A stretch of DNA of 64,000 nt from Synaphobranchus kaupii (GCA_029718625.1 CM056376.1:78801386-78865385); one strand, 5' to 3'. Numbered from the stretch's first letter, positions 33,085-45,223 are shown. The notes: generated from the letters alone by a model not told the origin. Made by a program: numbers and translations.

Positions 33085-34505
33085 GCTAAGTCATCAAGGG
33101 TCTGACGTATCAAACAAGCCTTAAACCATCACTCTGCTGCCAGAAATACAGTAGATATGGATGGATCACTTTAAGGGTTTCTTCTCCTGACTTATTTTTC
33201 CATAGAGTTAAATAGGAAAATGTCAGAAAATTGTCAGTCCGCGTTCCATGTTTTCTGAGATTCCACCTGTCTTTGTCATTGCACTATTCGGGTGATTTTG
33301 GGAACATTTGGGTTTCCTCTGTATTTCGTATATCTTGTTTTCTTCCTTCTGGGTTTATTTATATTTGTATATAATACTAATGTACTAATCATACTAACTG
33401 TTAGATTAGATTTAATACTAACCTGCTAACAAACTAACATGTATATAATACTAACCAGCTAACCTACTAACATTAGGGTTTTAGAGTTCACTACTAACAT
33501 TACTAATTACTAATTCATCTTGAGTTTCTACCTGCAGCTGTCATTTCCCTCCTCGTTATCCTATCCCTGTATCCATCTGTGATTTCGCATTATCTGCACG
33601 TGTCCACTTTCGTGTTCCTCCCCTCTGAGTTGTGCACTTGTTTACCTGCTAACTCCAGGCCGTTTGTTATCATTATGTCTATGTGTATTCCAGTCCTTGT
33701 CTTACGTTTCCCCTGTCAGTTTTATTGGTCCCTGTTAACCCTCACTGTTCTCACCTGTGAGCAATCTCCCCTCCCTGCTTCTACACACCTGATTCCCATT
33801 ATGTCTGTCTCCCTCTGTGTGTATATATACCTTGTCATTTCAGTGTATTCTTCGCGAGTTCCTCATTATTGATTTTCTACTGTGTTTTTGCGAGTGTCCC
33901 GAGTTCCTGCCCTGTTATCTGTTTCCGAGTTTTTGTTTCCCTAGTTTTGGCCTGTTGTTGTTTTGTTTTCAGTCCTTGTTTTGTTCCTCTTACGCCTCCC
34001 TGGTTTTGACCCCTGCCTGTGTTCTCGCGACCCTGTATTGGATTCTGTTTTTGTACCTTTGCTATGCCTTCCCGGTTTTGACCCCTGCCTGTTCCTTGAC
34101 CATTCTTTGGACTGTGTTTTGTTTGGTTGCCTGTCTACCCGGTTTTTCGACCCTGACTGTTGTACCTCGGATTGCTGCCTTGCCCTTTTATTAAACTTCA
34201 GTTTTTCTTACTCCTGCCTGCATTTGGGTCCTTCTCCCCCGCCCGGACATAACACTTGTTTCATACCTCAGACCCTTGATGACTTATAGCCATTTTACCA
34301 TTCATGTATTCCATACTGTTCCAGCATAATCTACACCTAAATCTAGTCCCACCCCCCAATTCCCATAGAGATCCATTCAAATGCAGAAATGTTATAGTAT
34401 CGCTTGTAAGAGTACCAGAAAATAAGATATCAAGAGTCTTTTGATGTTGTTGGGTCACAGACATCAGGAAGTTATGGCATGCAAAGGATATGCGACCAAA
34501 TATTA
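33085..34505. mobile_element. Fold-back repeat, copy A, split by an LTR
   Basis: Left part 'tcatcaagggtctgacgtatc' to 'ccatagagttaaatagg' (33089-33220) and right part from 'catacctcagacccttgatgactt' through 'ccatagagatccattcaaatgcag' to 'gcaaaggatatgcgacc' (34261-34500) match the palindromic copy at 57105-57735. The arms are inverted to each other. About 1 kb of LTR-like sequence sits between them and part of the inner right arm is missing. Confidence 0.65.
33232..34254 (+). mobile_element. Probable solo LTR inside fold-back copy A
   Basis: Starts TGTCAGTCCGCG and ends GGACATAACA. A TATATATACC lies near 33822 and a TTATTAAAC near 34189 in the order of a LTR. Its right 300 bp match, in reverse, 44181-44500. 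No target duplication was found, so boundaries are tentative. A CTAACCTACTAACATTA-type repeat lies near 33360-33520. Confidence 0.5.
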
Positions 34506-34510
34506 AAAAT

Positions 34511-34742
34511 TTAAAGGCACAGTCAACTTAGTGTATGTATGTAAACTTCTGACCCACTGGAATTGTGATATAGTGAATTAAAAGTGAAATAATCTGTCTG
34601 TAAACAATTGTTGGAAAAATTACTTGTGTCATGCACAAAGTAGATGTCCTAACTGACTTGCCAACACTATAGTTTGCTATGGTTAGAAATGAGTTTTAAT
34701 GACTTCAACCTAAGTGTATGTAAACTTCCGACTTCAACTGTA
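34511..34742 (-). mobile_element. Truncated Tc1-like element (salmonid-type TIR)
   Basis: The right end CTAAGTGTATGTAAACTTCCGACTTCAACTGTA is the TIR of a very widespread fish Tc1 family, with the next inner repeat at the left ('gtatgtaaacttctgacccactgg'). Only about 230 bp of one end remain; the transposase and the other TIR are missing. Confidence 0.85.
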
Positions 34743-35479
34743 GGTTCATAGTTGGGAACTGGATCAAAAGTATCCCACTCACCACCTTGTCTTGAGCAGG
34801 AATAAACTGTTATGATCAGTCCAGTCACAATCCCCCCTGTCCCCAGCAGTGCTGGAGTAATTGGCTGTGGTAGTGGTCAGATTTGCTCCATATCAAGGGT
34901 CTCTGGGTATAATGAAGGCTTTGGAAAATGGAACGTGTTATGTTGGGACTCGCTGGAGAAGTGAACGTGACTATTGTGCAACAGGAGCTGAGATCATAGG
35001 AAATGGGAGATCAAAGCCAGCTGGAGGGACAGATGGGGGCATTCGCATAATTGTCTAACAGTCTTGTGCAGTACTATAAAGGTAAAGAGATGCTAGGGGA
35101 CAGGAGTCAGAGCTACGTACATCATACAAGCTGACTGCAGCCAATGCTGAAGTGTTCTTCTCTCCTCAATGAAAGATTACCAGGAATAATCAGCAAACAA
35201 TGGGAGGTATAATGTAAACATAAAGCAAGTATACACCAACGACATTTAAAGAAGAGGAGGTATGTATTATATACAAGCAAGTAATATAGAGGTACATATC
35301 ATGCACATGATTATACAGAAACAATGAGAAGGTGCAACAGTCAGCAAACACTAAGCATATCCAAATGGATCTTATGTAACAATGTTAGCTTTATTAGCTG
35401 CCCTGGACAAGGACATCCCTTATGCAAATAAATGATTATGAATATGCAAGATAAGGCTAAATATAATGACTTGCGATGC
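34743..35479. other. No recognisable gene (noncoding)
   Basis: No domain or repeat recognised. Confidence 0.35.
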
Positions 35480-35625
35480 TTGCATTTACATATACATTTA
35501 CAAATGGATGTTTACGGATTACCTTGCTCAAGGATACAACAGCAGTGCCCCATATGGGATTTGAACTTGCCATTTTTTGGCTACAAGTCAAATCTCCTAA
35601 TCTGTACCTCACACTGATGTAATTA
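35480..35625 (-). mobile_element. SINE fragment (tRNA-like)
   Basis: Plus text 'cttgcatttacatatacatttac', 'accttgctcaaggatacaacagcagtgcc' and 'gggatttgaacttgcc' is a common fish SINE in reverse. The minus strand gives a B-box-like GGCAAGTTCAAATCCC. Diverged and partial. Confidence 0.65.
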
Positions 35626-35900
35626 GCCATCTGCAGTAATTTAATATCTGTGGTCTGCATACAATGGCTGTGCACCCAGCATTGGCATTTTCTCACGCAT
35701 TCTGAATATAAATTATACAGGCTGCAGTCACACAGACATTTTGGGAAAAAATTGGAACCAAAAATTGGAACACAAAGTTAAAAAAAGATTTTGTGTTGGC
35801 AAATATCCGCAATTTTATTTGTGCTTGCTGTCTACTCTTAAGCTTCTGGGAAATTAATATTATAAATTAAATTAATATTCTGGGAAATTAATATTATTAT

Positions 35901-36455
35901 ACAGTACTGTGCAAAAGTCTTAGGCACATGTAAAGAAAATCCTTAAGGTGAAAATCCTTTCAAAAATAATTAAATTAAACGTTTCTAAACATCAAACAAT
36001 TCACTACAAAGAACAGTAAACAATAAAAAACAGAATCAAATCAATATTTGATGTGACCACCCTTTCCCTTTAAAACAGCATCAACTCTCTTTGATACACT
36101 GTTGTTCAGTTTTATAAGAAAATCAGCTGGTAGATTGTTCCAAGCATTTTGGAGAACTTGCCACTGTTCTTCTGCAGAATTTGGCTGTCTCGCTTGCTTC
36201 TGTCTGTCCAGGTAATCCCAGACAGCCTCAGTGATTTGAGAACAGGCCTCTGTGGAGACCATACCATCTGTTGCAGAACTCCTTGTTCTTCTTTTCTCTG
36301 ACGAAAGTTCAATTAAGTTTTTGGAAAATCAATGTTTGGAAATCTACAATTTGCTCTTTTCTACTGATACACTAATGCAGAAGACAAAAAATAAACATCT
36401 AAGAAAAAATCTACATAAAAAATCTAGGGTGCCTAAGACATTTGCGCAGTACTGT
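35901..36455 (-). mobile_element. Tc1-like deletion derivative
   Basis: Ends ACAGTACTGTGCAAAAGTCTTAGGCAC and the inverted GTGCCTAAGACATTTGCGCAGTACTGT flank 555 bp with TA at each border. Inside, the minus strand keeps transposase C-terminal remnants (about 36041-36262, ending KRVDAVLKGKGG) and N-proximal scraps. The middle of the gene is gone. The tandem 'ctgggaaattaatatta' just upstream (35846-35895) is a separate local duplication. Confidence 0.85.
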
Positions 36456-36484
36456 ATTTGTATGTAATATGTTATATGTATGTT

Positions 36485-36960
36485 CATACAGTGCCCACCA
36501 GAATGATTGGCAACCGTGGAAAATATTAGCAAAAACGGCTATTAAAATGTCTTTGTTGTCTATCAGCACTCAAAATATGAGATAAATAGGGGCATAAATA
36601 GGAGGTGACACACAGGCCAAAACCCCTTAGTTATCCAACAACACGGGGAAGATCAGAGAACATTAAATTAGATAAAAGGTTGTTGACCTTCAGAAATCAG
36701 CAGATGGTTATAAAAAAATAGGAGGTTGGTGAGGAGGATGGTTTGAGAGGAAGAAATTTCTCCAAGGATTACAGTTTGAGAATGGCAGAAGTCGGTTACC
36801 TCCTGGGGTCAACAGGTCTCCAAAAGTACAATTAGAAGCCACCTCTAAGCCAACAAGCTATTTAGAAGGCTGGCTGGAAGTCAACCTTTTGAGCTAATGC
36901 TCAAAATACACAAGAAGAGAATTTGTGGATAGCCTACATACCAGGCTACATCATGAACAG
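36485..36960 (+). mobile_element. 5' part of another Tc1-like element
   Basis: Begins CAGTGCCCACCAGAATGATTGGCAACC, a TIR type seen at the far end of a similar element at 61560. The following 450 bp correspond to the region before and into a broken transposase. No complete frame; the 3' end is absent. Confidence 0.6.
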
Positions 36961-37511
36961 TAAGAACATTTTTTTTTAAATCCTGAAGTAAATCATGTTA
37001 CAGAATACAAGTGTAACTAGTATTTGAATCAAACAAGCAATACAATGTCTATTATAACAAGCAAATCAAAACTTTATAAAAAATAAAACCCATGATTAAA
37101 TGTAAATGTGACTTTATGTGACATTTATGGTGCGAGTAAGCTTAATGCTAGTAAGCATAGTTATGATCATTTCAGTCCTGACAAACATCTGTAACTCCCA
37201 GCAGAAAGAGTCATCCAGTGAAACAGTTCATAATAAACTGCCAGCTCGTTCAGTGTAACAGTAGCCTATACCCTATGCTAAAAAAAAAAACATAAAAATG
37301 GCAGCATTGCTGTCAGTCTTTTCAGTTTTCTTACAGTATAACCATTCCAAACACGCAAAATCTCTCATTTAAATATGGCTTTTTGCAGCTGGAGTAATTT
37401 GCATAATGATTCTTAGTTGATCACCTGCAAAGTGTAAAATGATAAGGCGTGCAAATACTTTGGCTGCGCCCGCAAAATAACACTCCTTATTTGGGATCTT
37501 AGTAAATTGGC
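36961..37511. other. No recognisable gene (noncoding)
   Basis: AT-rich, no recognised features. Confidence 0.35.
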
Positions 37512-38392
37512 CCCTTAAATCACAATTGAACTTTGGTAGAACTTTGGGTTGTGTAGTTAGCTGGCCATGATATGAGTCCAAATGGTGGTGAAAAATCTTC
37601 GTTAGTTGCTCTGTGCTCCCCTGGGGTGATTTTTTTAGAAAATGAAATGGCCCTTTCCTGTCTTTTTCATATTTTATTTGGAACGTAGATCCAGTAAGTA
37701 ATTCTTGCGCCAGAAACAGCGTTAATGTGCTGATGCGTCAGAAACCACTCATTGGTCCAAATTTCCACTGAAGCAAGCGTTCCTGCACTGTTAAAAATTA
37801 TTTGTTGACTCAACTTGACTAAGTCAAGTCATCTTGTTGCTTTGACTGAGTTAAGTTGAGTCAACAGACTACATGTTGTATCAACTAATTTATTGAAGTG
37901 TAATAACCTTGACACTATATGTTGACTGAACTTGACTCAACTTAACTCAGTCAAAGCAACAAGATGACTTGACTTAGTCAAGTTGAGTAAACAAATCATT
38001 TTTAACAGTGTGGTAGTATATATCTATGGTAAACAAACCTACCTGCTGACATTTTGCTAGTCTTTTCTGGTAGCTTGCCAACAATATTGAAGAAAATAGT
38101 ACTTTTATAGCTAATTTTAATTACACAAAAAAAAATACGTAAGAGGATTGGTTATTGTTTGTATTGACAGAATCCACTTAGTTCGCGTTCATACATGTGC
38201 TAGAAATATCATTTTGAGACTGTTTTAGCTGCTCTATAGAAGTGAATGGAGAGCGATTTTACCAAATTTTGGATTATCACCCCAGGGGCGCACAGAGCAA
38301 CTAATGAACATATGTTGCCACCATTTGGACTCATATCATGGCCAGGTAACTACACAACCCAAAGTTCTACAAAAGTTCAATTTTGCTTTAAG
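37512..38392. mobile_element. Fold-back element of about 880 bp
   Basis: Left arm 'ccccttaaatcacaattgaacttt..tagaactttgggttgtgtagtta.ctggccatgatatgagtcc' (37512-37640) is inverted at 38240-38392. Both arms also share 'gttgctctgtgc.cccctggggtgat'. Identity is high over about 130 bp. The centre holds a second palindrome (37786-38010). No ORF. Confidence 0.75.
37786..38010. mobile_element. 225 bp palindromic MITE nested in the fold-back
   Basis: CACTGTTAAAAATTATTTGTTGACTCAACTTGACTAAGTC... pairs with the inverted copy ending ...AAATCATTTTTAACAGTG. The arms of about 80 bp match almost perfectly and are built of TTGACT/AGTCAA words. No target duplication seen. Confidence 0.85.
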
Positions 38393-40840
38393 GGTATGTA
38401 TATTTTGAACTCCACAATGAATGAGTGAGTTTCATTTTTATCTTCTTTACAGTATGTGCTGCAAAATTCTTATAATACTTGTTGACTTTTGTAATATGGT
38501 TGTGAAACTAAGTTTCATTCCAAAAGCACTGTACATACCCAAGTACTATGGTCTAGCTTTGATGGCTTGAGTGTAGGTGAGTCTGCCTTGACAGATTCTT
38601 TTAAACCTGAGTCCTTGACTCAACATAAATTAATTAATCTTAATTGTTTTATCCATCTTAATTTAATTATTGCTGGGGGACAGTGTGGCTGCAGCTATGG
38701 ACTGCAGGGATTCCTTGAAGGATGTTCATAACTGTCATAACCCAGAATTGTCTGACTGGATGTCTGATGGAGCTGAACAGAGCTGTCTCTATCTCTGTCT
38801 CTTGTGTACCTGTTTCCCTGATATCTCCGTCCGATCACGTCCCAGTCTGAAAAACATGTGCCTTCTGAGGGGGGTGAGAGCTTTCTTATACAACCCTTAT
38901 TGGGGGCAATGTCTAAGCAGTGTCCTTAATAAAGAATCGATGACAGGCTCACTTTGTTTGTTAATCCGACTGTCCACCCTAGCGAACACAGGTGGGTATT
39001 GATCCCTATTAAAAAAGGCTGCCAAAACCAATGACATTTTCTTGATGTTTTTTCATTTGATGGAGCTCTACAAACTTTACAAACTACAAGTTCTGCTGAA
39101 CTAACATCACTTTTAAAGTCCCAGATATTCTACCAAACTTGGGAAAATGCCTTTTAATTATGCTGCACGCTGGAATAATTTTCAGGACCATGATGGACTG
39201 GGCATGCCAATGCCATTCTTTGATTTTAAACATTTAGTTCTTATATCACTATGGAGGATAGAACCTGCCATTATTTTTTTAATCTATGTGTTTACCTATT
39301 GCACACAAGTGTGCATTATTGCCTTTTATTTCCCCTGTTATGTGATTTTTACACAGTAATGTCAGGTCCCCCCCGTGAGAGAGAGATATCAATCTCAGTG
39401 TATTTCCTGATTGAATTACCCCTCATATTATGTTGAAATTTTGTGATGCCTTTTATGTTTGGGGTCAACTTTACCCCAACAGTTTAAAATGACACAAAAT
39501 TATTGTAATAGAAAAATTCCGCCTTCTTAATGTCGCCCAATTGACTAGCCTTTTATCCATAAATATTAAAAATCTGGGATTATCTTCTCATTTTAGAGTC
39601 AGAGGTAAGTGAAATTTTGTGAAGTTTAAAACCTGTATGGGAAAGTACCCAGAATCACCCACAAAAAAATCGGAGATAAAAGATAAAAAAGGTTGTATGT
39701 ATTCTTATGCTTTCTACGGATAGGGCCTAGGGTCAAAATGATCCCAAACAACACATTTGAATAGAAAGTTGGTACAAGGCTTTTGAAAACTGCATGATGT
39801 TTGTTTAATGCTCATTATTAAATTCCACCAAATTAGGAAAAGTCATACAAGATGAAAAAAATAAGGTTACCTGGTTTTTAATAAATGTCAAACACTGACA
39901 CTGACTTGACACCAGACATAATGGGAGGGTTATATGGTAAATAAAATTTAAAAAAGTCACGTTTCTCTTGACGATTGTCATCCTTACCAGGCTAATTCTC
40001 CTTCACCGCCAGCCTTTGCAAATGCTGTGCTTATCCAGTCAACAACACCCCCCCCCCCCCCCCCCCCCCCACACACCTCTGTCACGCCTAGTTTGGCTCA
40101 GCAGGGTCCACGTCCAAATCTCCACAATGCAGCCTCCCCCCTCCTTCCTGCCAAGCAGAAGCACATCAACCTGGCTCAAAAAGGCACATTCCTTTTTGAA
40201 AACGACAGCCTCCAGCTGCTCTTGCTATATGTTCAAAAGATGTGGATGACCAGCATCTTTGCAGTGCCGTTGTCCCCTTCACCATTGTGGTTGGTTCTGC
40301 GGCTTGTGCAGTAATCAGCACCTGATTAATGCAACGTGCCCTAGCCAAATGCTGCCGCTGCAGGTGCCTTGTGTCCAGTACCCACTCTGTGCTGCTCATG
40401 CTTCCTACTCTGTAGAGTTCTGTGTGGAGGGGCAAACATACACATGCTAATTCTACAGGCGACCCATTTTGAAGGTACAAATATTTTGCACCACCCGCCC
40501 ACCTCCAATTGGCCTCTGGTTGGAGGTGGATGATGGAAATGGAATTGTCTTGTTATCAGCTGCTTCCTCATGCCCTCCTCCCCACTACTTCTGCGGCTCC
40601 TTGTCTGGCTCCTTCGGTGACAGTGTATCGTCTGTCACTCCCACTGGATGTCAAGAAATGCCATCCCTTCTCCTCCAAACTAATAAAGCTAACAGCAGCC
40701 GTGAGCCACACTCTGAGTTCACAGTTCACACCATTGGCTGGCCAGCCACTGAGATACTGGGACAATAATTTTCCACTACTCCGAAGAGCGTCACTTCAAA
40801 CTTAAAAGCCCCAGACAGCCGCAGAAAGGCAGAGCTTACA
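38393..40840. other. No recognisable gene (noncoding); C run
   Basis: A run of about 23 C lies at 40048-40070. The block 38660-39000 has an AATAAA near 38930 and a 110-codon frame without known domain. No confident call. Confidence 0.35.
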
Positions 40841-41386
40841 TACACTGCCTGGCAAAAAAAAAGTCGCACATGCTAATATTTCGTTGGACCGCCTATAGCC
40901 TTGATTATGGCGCGCATTCGTCGTGGCATTGTTTCTACAACCTTATGCAATGTCACAGCATTTATTTCCGTCCAGAGTTGCATTCATTTTTGGCTGAGAT
41001 CTTGTATTGACGACGGGAGAGTCTAACCACTCCGTAACGTCTTCTCCAGCACACCCCAAAGACTTTCAATGGGGTTAAGGTCAGGACTCTGGTGGCCAAT
41101 TCATGTGTGAAAATGATTCCTCATGCTCCCTGAACCACTCTTTCACAATTTGAGCCTGATGAATCTTGGCATTGTCTTCCTGGAATATGCCCATTGATGG
41201 GATAACCTGGTCATTCAGTACATTCAGGTACTCAGCTGACTTCATTTTATTGCTGCATAACATTGCTGAGCCTAGACCTGACCAATTGAAGCAACCCCAG
41301 ATCTTAACACTACCTCCAGAGGTTTGTACAGTGGGCACTATGCAAGACGGGTGCAAAGGCAACTTTTTTTTTGGCCAGGCGGTGTA
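40841..41386 (-). mobile_element. Tc1-like element with internal deletion
   Basis: TACACTGCCTGGCAAAAAAAAAGTCGC and GGCAACTTTTTTTTTGGCCAGGCGGTGTA are inverted ends with TA borders. The minus strand from 41398 to 41081 encodes a transposase C-terminal piece ([31 protein letters not shown]), including the second catalytic Asp, read without the N-terminal DNA-binding part. The piece ends with NWPPES; the terminal DLNPIE block is in another frame (plus 41050-41090). Confidence 0.85.
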
Positions 41387-41715
41387 TGAAACAGTCAAGC
41401 TTTTTCTTAGCTCTTTTTCACTACTATCTTCACTTGCGATTACATTTTAGTTTATTAAGCTCTTTTGAATGCTTAGTTGCCTTTATTTTTAAACACTTAG
41501 GGCTTTATCTTATACTTGGCGCTAAGCGGCGATAACCCAAACGGAAGTGTCTCCAGTAGTTTCAGACCGACGCAGTGGTAATTTTACTGCCCGTCTTAAG
41601 ATGCGGTGTGGTCAGGCGCATTGTTGGCGTGTTACCATTTTGACGCAGGTCAGAAGGGTCATAGGCTCATATACTGTACATAAGAGCGATGGTCTCTGTC
41701 TTTGTCAGTTATAAA

Positions 41716-42541
41716 TGGAGTTCTCAACGGGCCTGAAAATTCAAACCCGAACCGAACCGAGTGAGTTGAAGCCCGAGCCCGGCTCGCCCAAGATCATCAC
41801 ATACAATACTGAGCCCGAGACCGACCAAACCCGAAAAAAAACAAAACACGAGTCGGTTATTGCCAGAAAAGGCTGCGCAATTTACGCAGGCGGCGGCTCA
41901 AATCACATAGTACAACGGGGTGAGAGAGAGCAAGAAAGAGAGAAAAGAGAGAAGGAGCGAGCAGGAACGCCACAAACTAGCTGTGTTCTTAGCCTTCTGT
42001 TTTTGAGTTTTTAACAGATTTAGTAATTGAGAGCAGCAGAGTAAACCAATTTTGCTGAAAGCAAGCAATTAGATTTGTACTAATGTTTTAATGTTTGCCA
42101 TGCTGTAATAGAATTTAGTAGTGTTTTTTTGTTAGAACGGGATTCAACTTTTTTATTGTTGTGTAGTTTGCATGTTCTTGCTTCAATATTATCGCCCTAT
42201 TATCATTTATCACACAGCAAACGATACTTCAACTTCAACTCGAACGCCTACATTCGCCGTATAGTTACAGCAAACGGGAGATGTTGGATGAATAAAATAA
42301 ATAGCTACATTTCAACAAGTAGAGAAAGTCTCCAAAATGTGTGATCAGCACCACATGTAAAAATGCAGATAAAGCCTACTGTAAATACACACACAGAGAC
42401 ATTCTTTTCTTTTTCTTTTTTCTTGCACAGCCCGAGCCCTACCCAACCCGACCAATTAGCATAAATTGTCGGCTCAAACCCGGCCCTACCTGACGGGCCT
42501 TTTCGGGCCCCGTCGGGCTCGGGCTGAAACTGAGAACTCTA
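41716..42541. mobile_element. hAT-type MITE with 8 bp duplication
   Basis: TIR TGGAGTTCTCA / TGAGAACTCTA, followed on both sides by GC-rich 'gcccgagccc' words (inverted). Flanking GTTATAAA occurs at 41708-41715 and 42542-42549. An 8 bp duplication is the hAT hallmark. 826 bp, no transposase. Confidence 0.9.
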
Positions 42542-42549
42542 GTTATAAA

Positions 42550-43103
42550 CTGGAAGCTGAGAGTGATCAACGGCAAACTTCACAATTGTGTAGCGAGGCC
42601 ATTTGCCATTGCCAAAACTTCAGGAGGTTAATTGTGTTTGTGTACCCAGTGTTTTTCCACGGAATTGAATCCCTGAATTTAAACCAGAGCGAAAAGACAG
42701 AAGGCGAAGCTGCGCCCCCGGACTATCCATTTCAGTGAGTGCCGCATTTGACAGGTCATCTAATAAACGCATCTAAGTGCCGCAAAGTGGAGATTATTTC
42801 TGCTCTGCAGACTTCACCATCACAAGAGTAAGAGGTGGTTGTCTGCATATTGAGATCACTGCAAACCTCACTGATATTTCTAGGAAACAGCGCAACAGAG
42901 CTCAGAGAAAGAGTTGAAATATATGTACATTTCTAAGTTGCTAAAAAAAGTTCAGCAAAATTAAACTTATTTATGTATTGTAACTTATGCATAATTAATG
43001 TCGGAGATGTACTTTTCTTGTTATAAATTTTTCTTTTGTTTCAGGACATTGTTCAATCCTTCATAAAATTTGTTATGGCTGTAATCACATTTTGCTGATT
43101 AAA
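42550..43103. other. No recognisable gene (noncoding)
   Basis: No feature recognised. The phrases near 41500-41690 and 42560-42800 may be one older repeat into which the hAT MITE inserted. Confidence 0.3.
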
Positions 43104-43245
43104 TTAAATGGGAATTCCACCCAAAAACAACATTAACCTTATTGAACAGATCAAGGCGCAACTAATTAAGTCTTTCTTTGTGGCTGGCCAAAAAAAAAAT
43201 CTGTACTGAGTTATTTGACAATAAAGTTGAAAATTCGGTAGAGGT

Positions 43246-43976
43246 TGTTATGGATCCGTCGAGGGACTGGACTCAAATGCACGACTCAGAGACAGAAATA
43301 CAAATATGCTCACTGGGAGCAGAACGGGGGGTGAAGATAATTTATTACTTCGCCCAATACTCCAGAAGTATAGGGAGAGTAGGAAAGGGACTGGATCCTG
43401 GGATGGCGTGAACAGGGGCAGATCGGGAGAGGGGAGCAGGCAAGGGGCTGGAAGGTGGCTGAATCCTGGGTAGGCATAGCAGAGGAAGAGCGGGATGTGG
43501 GAGACAGGGATATGTGGCATAGAGCTAGGATATGGCTGCAGGCTGGTGGGCAAGCAGACAACAAACAAGGCATTAGTTTCAGCAAAGCCTGACACAAAAC
43601 AAGACTAAGGCTGTAGATACAAGACCAGACAAGACTAGAGTTTTAACAACAACAAGACTCAACGAACTGGCACGGGACAACGAAGAGCGGGAGAATATAT
43701 AGGAGAGTTAATGAGCTAATGAATGCATGCAGCATGAGAATGTATGCGAGAGTGATTAACGGCGAGGAGAGCGTGAGGAATGCAAGCGGGAAAAGGAATG
43801 TGATAGGCGGAGGAAATGCGAGAGAGAATTAGTAACAAGAAGGAAACCACGCCCAGCCTGCACCACGAGGAAGACAAACAGGGAAACGTAAAAACAAGAC
43901 GAGATGTGAGGGAAAGGGTAAAACACGGAGCACAAACGGGGACTGAGAGGAACAGAGAGTGTAACAGAGGTATACG
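43246..43976 (-). mobile_element. Solo LTR of a sushi-like chromovirus
   Basis: 731 bp starting TGTTATGG and ending GTGTAACA, with perfect GAGGT duplications (43241-43245, 43977-43981). Orientation is minus: minus-strand TATA (plus ATATATAG 43695-43702), then GCCAGTTCGTT (plus 43661-43671) about 30 bp downstream, then AATAAA (plus TTTATT 43341-43346). The 11-nt motif is the same as in elements 1 and 2 although the rest of the LTR is not alike, placing it in the same priming group. Confidence 0.85.
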
Positions 43977-44180
43977 TCAAAATGGCGTATATCTCTACCA
44001 CTTGCTCTTTTTGAAAGACTACAGTGTTTTCAAGTAGGCAGAGCCAGCGAGGGAAGAATCTCACTGTTCTGAATAGGGACAGTTCTGTGGTAGGGACACA
44101 TCCTAGATCAAGCTAGCGATCATTGCTATTTTATTATAATGTCAGAAAATTACATTGATAGGCTACGTTATTTCCTAAAG

Positions 44181-44580
44181 TGTTAGGAGCAGGTGGGGGT
44201 AAGGACCCAAACGCAGGCAGAAGTACAAAAAACTGAAGTTTAATGAGGGCAAGGCAGCAATCCGTAGTAAGACAGGCTGGGTCAAAAAACCGGGGAGATG
44301 GGCAACGAAACAAATCACAGTCCAAAGAATGGTCAAGGAACAGGCAGGGGTCGTAACCGGGAAGGCACAGCAAAGGTACAAAAGCAGAATCCAAAAAACA
44401 GGGTCGCGAGAACAGAGGCAGGGGTCCAAACCGGGGAGGCGTAGGAGGAACACAAAACAAAACAGACTGAATACAAAACAAAAACAGGCAAAAAAACTAG
44501 GGAAACAAAAACTAGGAAACAGAAACTACAGAATGAATAAACAAACAGCTCGGGCAGAATCTCGGAAAAACAAGGTAACA
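44181..44580 (-). mobile_element. LTR fragment (same family as 33.2-34.3 kb)
   Basis: Minus strand: 'cctgcctct..ttctcgcgaccctg', 'cggtt.(t/c)gacccctgcctgttccttgaccattctttggactgtg' and 'ttaaacttcagttttt..acttctgcctgcgtttgggtcc' match 33950-34254. It ends CCTAACA. The left part of the LTR is missing and no duplication is visible. Confidence 0.65.
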
Positions 44581-45223
44581 CAGAAGCAAAATTTTTTGGC
44601 TTTGCTAGCAAACATAGCTAAAACGGCTAACAAGTAGCCTACAACAATGACGTTTTAACTTTTTAACTTTTCATTGTATATGTTTAATGTTCTGTATCAG
44701 CATGTTGGTTGATACAAAAGCATTTCGTAGCTACTGAAAAAGCAGGAAGTAGGGGTTGATTTTCTGACATGGAACCGGGGTGCGTAGCCTAGCAAGTGTT
44801 ACAGACTTTTGGCTGGCTTACTAATGTTTTTACATTTCCCCCGTTTTTTGGAGGCTGAGCTAATGATGGTGGTATTTTCTCAGTATAACTGTTACATTAG
44901 TGGCTAACTTGCCAGCGAACGTGGCCTCTCTCGTCTCTAACTTAGAAACGCTGCAGTGCAGACAGGCACTACATGGGCAGTAAAATGCCCAGCCCCTTCT
45001 TTAACATTATTCAGTGTGACTGGCGTTGTCTGACTCCGCTCATAAACTCTAAGCGCTCTTGGCCAATGCAGTTCACAGTAAAGCAGGTACCTGGTACATG
45101 CACAGTAGTTTGGGGCTATATCTCTGCTCTCACTACAGGTAGAAGGTTGGCTGAGAGCTCATTTTAATCAGGAGGAGAGATACTTTTCTATAAACATCAT
45201 TTTTGGGTGGAATTCCCCTTTAA

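Larger units (their letters stand above)
43108..45219. mobile_element. TTAA-flanked DNA element hosting nested LTRs
   Basis: ATGGGAATTCCACCCAAAAA at the left and the inverted TTTTTGGGTGGAATTCCCCT at the right, each bordered by TTAA (43104-43107, 45220-45223). TTAA targets are typical of piggyBac and Kolobok elements. The 2112 bp include a 731 bp solo LTR and a 400 bp LTR fragment; without them about 980 bp remain, with no transposase. Confidence 0.75.

Noticed and set aside
33817..34289. 125- and 108-codon frames with repeated 'TPAC'-like text
   Set aside because: They arise from CCCTGCCTGT-type words in a LTR-like repeat that also occurs in reverse at 44181-44580.
40027..40768. Overlapping frames of about 95-104 codons near a poly-C run
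   Set aside because: Low complexity, prolines from the C run, frames on both strands, no domain.
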